A stretch of DNA of 64,000 nt from Psettodes erumei. Taxonomy: Eukaryota; Chordata; Actinopteri; Pleuronectiformes; Psettodidae. Under the pieces are notes generated by a model, which was given only the letters and a program-made list of their open reading frames with translations, ran no database searches and was not told the DNA's origin. Location: the NCBI GenBank assembly GCA_016785225.1, contig JAFBJZ010000371.1, positions 191,001 to 255,000 of the forward strand, in the 5' to 3' direction. Positions 59,244-64,000 of this stretch are shown one piece after another. Position numbers and translations under genes: made by a program. Position 1 is the stretch's first letter. Each line of letters opens with the position of its first letter.

Positions 59244-60540
59244 TGTGGAAAAAAATGAGAAGGTACAAAAAACTCAGTCAATCCTTCAATAACTAATTTT
59301 TTGACCACTTTTCACTTTTTCCCCCTAGCAGAAACAAGTTGTAAACACAGCAGTAACATGATATCACACTTTAAGTTAATATGGTAGACTTGTTCAAAAA
59401 CAGTTGTTTATTTCCACATCCAGTGCTTACAGAGCAACATAATGATTCATCAGTAGAGGTGTTTCTGTCCAGCTGATGAATCTAAGTCCAGTGTTCCCTC
59501 TCTTTTAGCTCTGCTTTTTTGCCACCAGCTCCTCAGGGAAGCCGCTAAATGCTCCACTCTGTTCAACTGGGTGCTCTGTGACTGTGGCTTGTTGCTGTTT
59601 GCTGCTGAGCAGTTACAAATTCATACCTGGAATCTGCCGGGGGCAACTACAGTCTGCCAGCTAGCAAGCTAAGTTTTGCTCCATAACTCTCATCTTGATT
59701 CAGTTTAGCTTTAGCACATGTCCACAGACCACAAGAGCTGTTGGTCACATGTTGTCTGGGGATGAAGGAAATTTGAACTACAAACTGCAAAGTAATTAAG
59801 TGAGCTGTATCATTTCAGCCTCACTGAGACTGTCAGAACGGCCTTCACCTCAAATGATGCCACTATCTCCCTGTTCTCAAGTAACACCTCAGTTATGTGA
59901 CTGATCTTAGGAGGTTTGGCTTGCGGCCTGTAAAAGCATCCAGGTGTCCACCTCCTCTTTACATCACACTATGATAATTACCTGAAGCTCATGGTAAGTG
60001 TTGCTTTTCACACTTTTCCCCCCTTGTAGGCGCAAGTTGCAGGAATATGTTAAGTGTCGTTGCTTCCTCTACTATTTGTGTTGATTCATTATCATCATTT
60101 ATTTCCTTGTTTTTCCTGCTGTTCATTGTGCCGATTGGCTCACCCTCATCCCTGTTTTCCCCAGCCAGTGCCAACATTGGGTTTTCTTTGCTTTTTTATA
60201 TTAAGTTTGTGGCCTGCTGTGGGGAGCCTGATTATTAGCTTCCATTGGGTAGCTATTGGTAGTTGTTGGGCACTAATTCCTGTAATTGGGCACTACCCCT
60301 GTAATGAATGCCCCTTTTGTTTGGACACGACACATGTATTGAAAGACTGAAGAACCACTGAACGACAGAAGTTGAGCTGCCAAGGGAGGAGTGCATACAG
60401 TGCCAGGTGGCTTGAGCAGTCTGTTCGTACAAGGGCTATACAGCCTCACCCCACCCAACAAAGTGGAGGGGCACATGTTCCGAGGACACAGTCAAACAAA
60501 AAAATGAGCACACCTCTACCTGTAAAAAGCTACCGGTAAA
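58577..60540. other. Intergenic with two large microsatellites
   Basis: No exon recognised. A (GT)n tract lies at 59010-59040 and a (AC)n tract of about 70 bp at 59172-59241. Confidence 0.5.
59172..59241 (+). repeat. (AC)35 microsatellite
   Basis: Longest pure dinucleotide repeat in the window. Confidence 0.98.
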
Positions 60541-60812
60541 ATGTGGGCTTTCCATACAGCCAGGGTGGATATGAGGACACCTATTGCAAATCCTAGCTTT
60601 GGTCTGTCAGAGAGATTGGCAGAATTCCTTCTTATCAAGAGGGAGAAGTTGATGTGGATGTTCACTAGCTTCCCTTTTGGAAGTGATGAGCAGTCTGATG
60701 GCACTGCTGGGTCAGAAAAGCTCCTGATTAGGATCAGCGATGGTGAGCCCACAGCTGTTGACATGATTTTGAAGATTATGAATGTGCCAAAGATTGTGGG
60801 ACTCGGTGCCTG
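60541..60812 (+). other. Open frame of about 90 aa, unrecognised
   Basis: An uninterrupted frame of 90 aa beginning MWAFHTARVDMRTPIANPSF. I do not recognise a family. It lies upstream of DIRS-like remains in the same orientation, so it may be part of the same decayed element. Not called as a gene. Confidence 0.25.
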
Positions 60813-61349
60813 ATCCAGTGGAGGGAGTTGGGGCTGGCATCTCTTGGTCTCAGCACCTCACTTATGTTCCTGTGGTTGCAGATTAATTTCAGATGCTCAG
60901 GAAATCATGGAATGCCCCTAGTGGTGCCCTTTGAATCAAAGCAGGCTGTCGGAGACTGATTTAGGTCATGTATGCTCCTGAGACTAGAAGGGGGGACATA
61001 CCCCCAGCGGCCCTTACATCCATAGGCCCAGAATGGGCAACTGCTCATCCCCTCTGTCTCTTGAAGTGTGACAAGTCTTACCAAATGGTATATCACAATT
61101 ATAATGCAGCTACGTGAGCAGCCTGGTCTGGCAATGCAATTGACATTTTATTAGCATCTCTGAGGAGGACGGATTACCAGAAGACAAGGACACCATGAGT
61201 CTGATCGATAATGCCCTTGTCATTCATGCCCAGTTTATAAAGACCATTGCTGCAGTTATGTCATCTGCTGTGATGTCAAGAAAGCAGATTTGGCTGGCAC
61301 AGATACTCTGCCAAATAATATTAGAAAGGACCAGCATTAGTTTTTCACC

Positions 61350-62300
61350 TTGACTCTCAGGGAATTCAGGGTAAGGCTGAACAGTATGAGGGATTATGTG
61401 CAGTGCACATTCAGCAGACCCACAGCTCTCTGGGCCCCCAGCACTCACACCACCCCTCATGCGCTCAGAATGAGCCGTGGCAACAAAGTGCTGTTTTCCC
61501 CCATTTTTTCCATGCCCAATACTCCTTGTGTACTGCCTTAATATCATAGGGATACAGAATTTATCCCCCATTTGGGCTGTCATTTGGTCTTTCACTCTCA
61601 CTGAGAGTGTTCACCCAAGGTGGTGGGTCATGGATAATCAAATGATGTAGTTCTCCCTGACGGGCTACGGGACTCCTTCAGCTCTGAGCCCTACAAGTGA
61701 GAGTAAACCGCCATCTCAGTCCATCTTTCAGGGGTAAGATCAAGCTTTTCTGTGGACTAAAGAACATGCCAGATTATAACTAATATTATAACTAGAAGTG
61801 GGGGATGTTCTCAGTGCGGCATCACAATATACAGAAAGACCTCCACTTTCTTTGGACTCAGTAAGAGCAGCTGGTACTAGTGCTGCTATATCCTTCTTTC
61901 ATGAGCCAGTGGGTGGTGTCATTGTGGGCAGATATCCGTTGGTGTCTCAGTTCATAAAAGTTGCTTATCATCTGCAGCCGAGCAGGTTTCTCAGGACTCC
62001 ATCATGGGATCTCCCATTGGTGTTGAAGACCCATTGGTGTTGCTCCCTATGAGCAATCCTACCTCAAGTGTTGTCTCACAAAACAGCTTCCCCCTTTCTC
62101 TATCTTCGTCCAAACAAGTAGGTGAATTACATGGTCTGTCTGTGATTAGAAATTGTTTGAGCTGTAAGGCCAGTGACACTGGTGTGTCTCTTTGGCCAAA
62201 GCCTGCTTTTTGCCTAAGGTATTGAACCCTCAGACAGTGAACCAAGTTGTTGAGATCAGTACTTTTCGACCTGACGGAGCCCTCCCACAGTGGGAAGTGA
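61350..62300 (+). mobile_element. DIRS-like tyrosine-recombinase retroelement remnant
   Basis: At 61798-62300 two frames give a tyrosine-recombinase N-terminal region: YPLVSQFIKVAYHLQPSR, PSWDLPLVLK, then after a frameshift VGELHGLSVIRNCLS, DTGVSLWPKPAF and STFRPDGALP. These correspond to the conserved block of DIRS1-type recombinases (PLV.RF..G...L.P, WDL..VL, V.DL.ALSV, ...L.P...F.PKV). A weak GYRIYPPF near 61550 resembles the start of the DIRS reverse transcriptase. Most of the reverse transcriptase and the catalytic C-terminus of the recombinase are lost. Confidence 0.65.
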
Positions 62301-64000
62301 GTCTGCCTTCTATATTCTGTGAAGACATGCAGCGTTAACAGTATGTTGCTTGTTTATACATCCCTGAGATGCTCACACTATCAGGTATTTCTTTGTTTCA
62401 GTGGTAGCAAGTTGGGGCTCTAAGCTGGGTCTAAGCAGCGTTTCTCCCACTCAGTCACATGACTTTGTTGTTTAATCATCTGGAGGATAGGGAGATGATA
62501 GCATCATTCAAGGTACAGACCATGGTGATGGTCATCTTTCAGTCTCCAAGATCCTTAGTCATAGCTATAACATTTGCCTATTATTATCTGTTTAACTCTT
62601 ATCTATATACATCTATAAATGTACAATATTTTGACCAGACTCACTCACTCACTCTATAGCCACAACTTACTGTCTGGTTTGGGTATGCAATCAAAAAGCA
62701 TCACTGACAAACAATGATTTTGTAGTGAGGACAATCTGATTCACTCCACCCACCAAGCAATGATGCTGGCGTGCAGATGAGGAAATCATTTCTCTTGACC
62801 TTGTACAATGTCTTTGCAGCACTGAAGCATTATTTTAGGACAATATTCACACTCTTTATTGTCTACACCTGAAAATATACTTCAACCAAAACCAAACCAA
62901 ATACAAACTCCTGCATTTTGCATATTTAAGTTAATGTAGAAAAGTAAAACATTATTATTAAGTTCATCATTATAAGTCATTGTGCTTTTTAAGTTAAATG
63001 CCAAGTTTTCAATTTCAGAGAGCCCATAATTTATGATAGACCAACATTAGTTTATTTATCATTTACTTCTACATAGAATAGTTAATATTGATTGGTTTTC
63101 AGTTCTACCATTTTATTTCATTGAATAAAAATGTGCACTTTAGATCTAACCTGATAGCTTGCTTCCCTTTAACATAAATTTGATCTATTGGTTCTCTTTC
63201 CAGTGATATCATCAATTCTGTAAAGTCCCATTAAACACTGAAGTCTATGAAGTCATTATTAAAATCTGAATAATACTTACTAGTTTACTTGAGTCTTTCA
63301 CATGGCAGCATATATTTACTAAATTTAGTTATAAGGCTGTTAAAGTAAATTCACTCATGTACTGCCTGGTCTCTCCTGTGAATATACGTGTATGTAGTGT
63401 GAATGTGGGAGTATGTGTGCTCATATAATTGGCTCCTACAGGAATTCATCAGTTTGTTGTCTATCTGCAAAAATCACGAATTTGCAGATGTCTCTGACTC
63501 TGACCAATCACCCAGCCGCTGGAGGTTTCCCACCAATCAGCATATTTTCCTTTAACGAGGCTCGTTATAGAGACAAACAGACAGACAGACAGACTCTCCT
63601 CTCAGTTTTTGGGTGATAAACCACATTCGAGGGAGAGCTTTAAAGTTGTCCCACTTCATTAGTTGATTCTCCTGTTCCTCCAGTCATTATATCAACTAGC
63701 CCACCCCCTCTTGTTATCTGGTTCATGTGATTGGTCCAGGAAGAGCTTGTTAGCTGCATTAACATCAGTCAAATTAGGGTTTGACTGTAATGAGGAGCTG
63801 CAAATAACATGAGAAGAAAAGTCCTATCTTATCTTATCCATCCGTGAGTGTTTCAATTTCTGCATCTTTTTCCGCTCAGCCATTGAGAGTGTCCATCACA
63901 TTTGAACGTTGCCACCAATAACAGAGCAGATCCATCAGGGTAATAAACACTGGGTGAGCACAAGTGTGTGTGTGTGTGATCCCGTGGATGTGATAGGTTG
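62301..64000. other. Intergenic, no gene recognised
   Basis: AT-rich DNA; a short (GACA)n run at 63570-63592 and a 'CTTATCTTATC' Rex1-tail-like piece near 63825. No exon can be supported. Confidence 0.4.

Noticed and set aside
1..64000. tRNA, rRNA, snRNA genes or a CRISPR array
   Set aside because: Scanned by eye for cloverleaf boxes and regular spacers; none convincing. A covariance-model search would be needed to exclude short RNA genes.

Overview
This window is nuclear DNA from a vertebrate, almost certainly a teleost fish. Genes are split into short exons with GT/AG introns. The decoded proteins align closely with vertebrate families, and the intergenic and intronic DNA carries the repeat mix typical of teleosts: Tc1-like, hAT, piggyBac MITEs, L2/Rex1 LINEs, an R4/Dong LINE, Ty3/gypsy LTRs, a DIRS-like element and many CA/TG microsatellites. 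I see no bacterial operons, CRISPR arrays or phage. No species is claimed.

Three protein-coding genes can be assembled with phase-consistent exons. (1) DCLRE1C (Artemis nuclease), + strand, 4290-15196, 15 exons, predicted 669 aa; every metal and zinc ligand falls at the same residue number as in the human protein as I remember it. (2) OCC1 (the C12orf75 family), - strand, 22482-24419, five tiny exons, predicted 82 aa, not visible as any single open frame. (3) CPM (carboxypeptidase M, GPI-anchored), - strand, coding 32268-45664 in nine exons, predicted 465 aa, with a likely untranslated first exon near 47332-47540.

Layout: 0-4 kb, tandem units, a Tc1-like fragment and a 5'-truncated L2/Rex1 LINE, then the DCLRE1C promoter. 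4.3-15.2 kb, DCLRE1C; its introns hold three adjacent copies of one MITE-like repeat (intron 6) and a hAT with perfect 8-bp target duplications (intron 9). 15.2-22.4 kb, a degenerate AT-rich minisatellite invaded by gypsy integrase remains and a second hAT, plus a gypsy LTR. 22.5-24.4 kb, OCC1. 24.5-32.2 kb, repeats including a gypsy solo LTR with 5-bp duplications, a TTAA-flanked piggyBac-type MITE and a Rex1 fragment. 32.3-47.5 kb, CPM; its 6.4-kb intron 2 holds two inverted copies of one LTR. 47.6-55.1 kb, no recognised gene. 55.1-58.45 kb, a frameshifted R4/Dong LINE. 58.5-64 kb, microsatellites and a decayed DIRS-like retroelement.

The genes do not form a pathway: Artemis opens hairpin DNA ends in the nucleus, CPM trims C-terminal basic residues from peptides at the cell surface, and OCC1 is a small protein of poorly defined role. 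The most useful results are the reconstructed OCC1 gene, the datable transposon insertions, and an LTR carrying a sense-strand polyadenylation signal placed just after a CPM exon. I did not find a convincing new multi-gene system.
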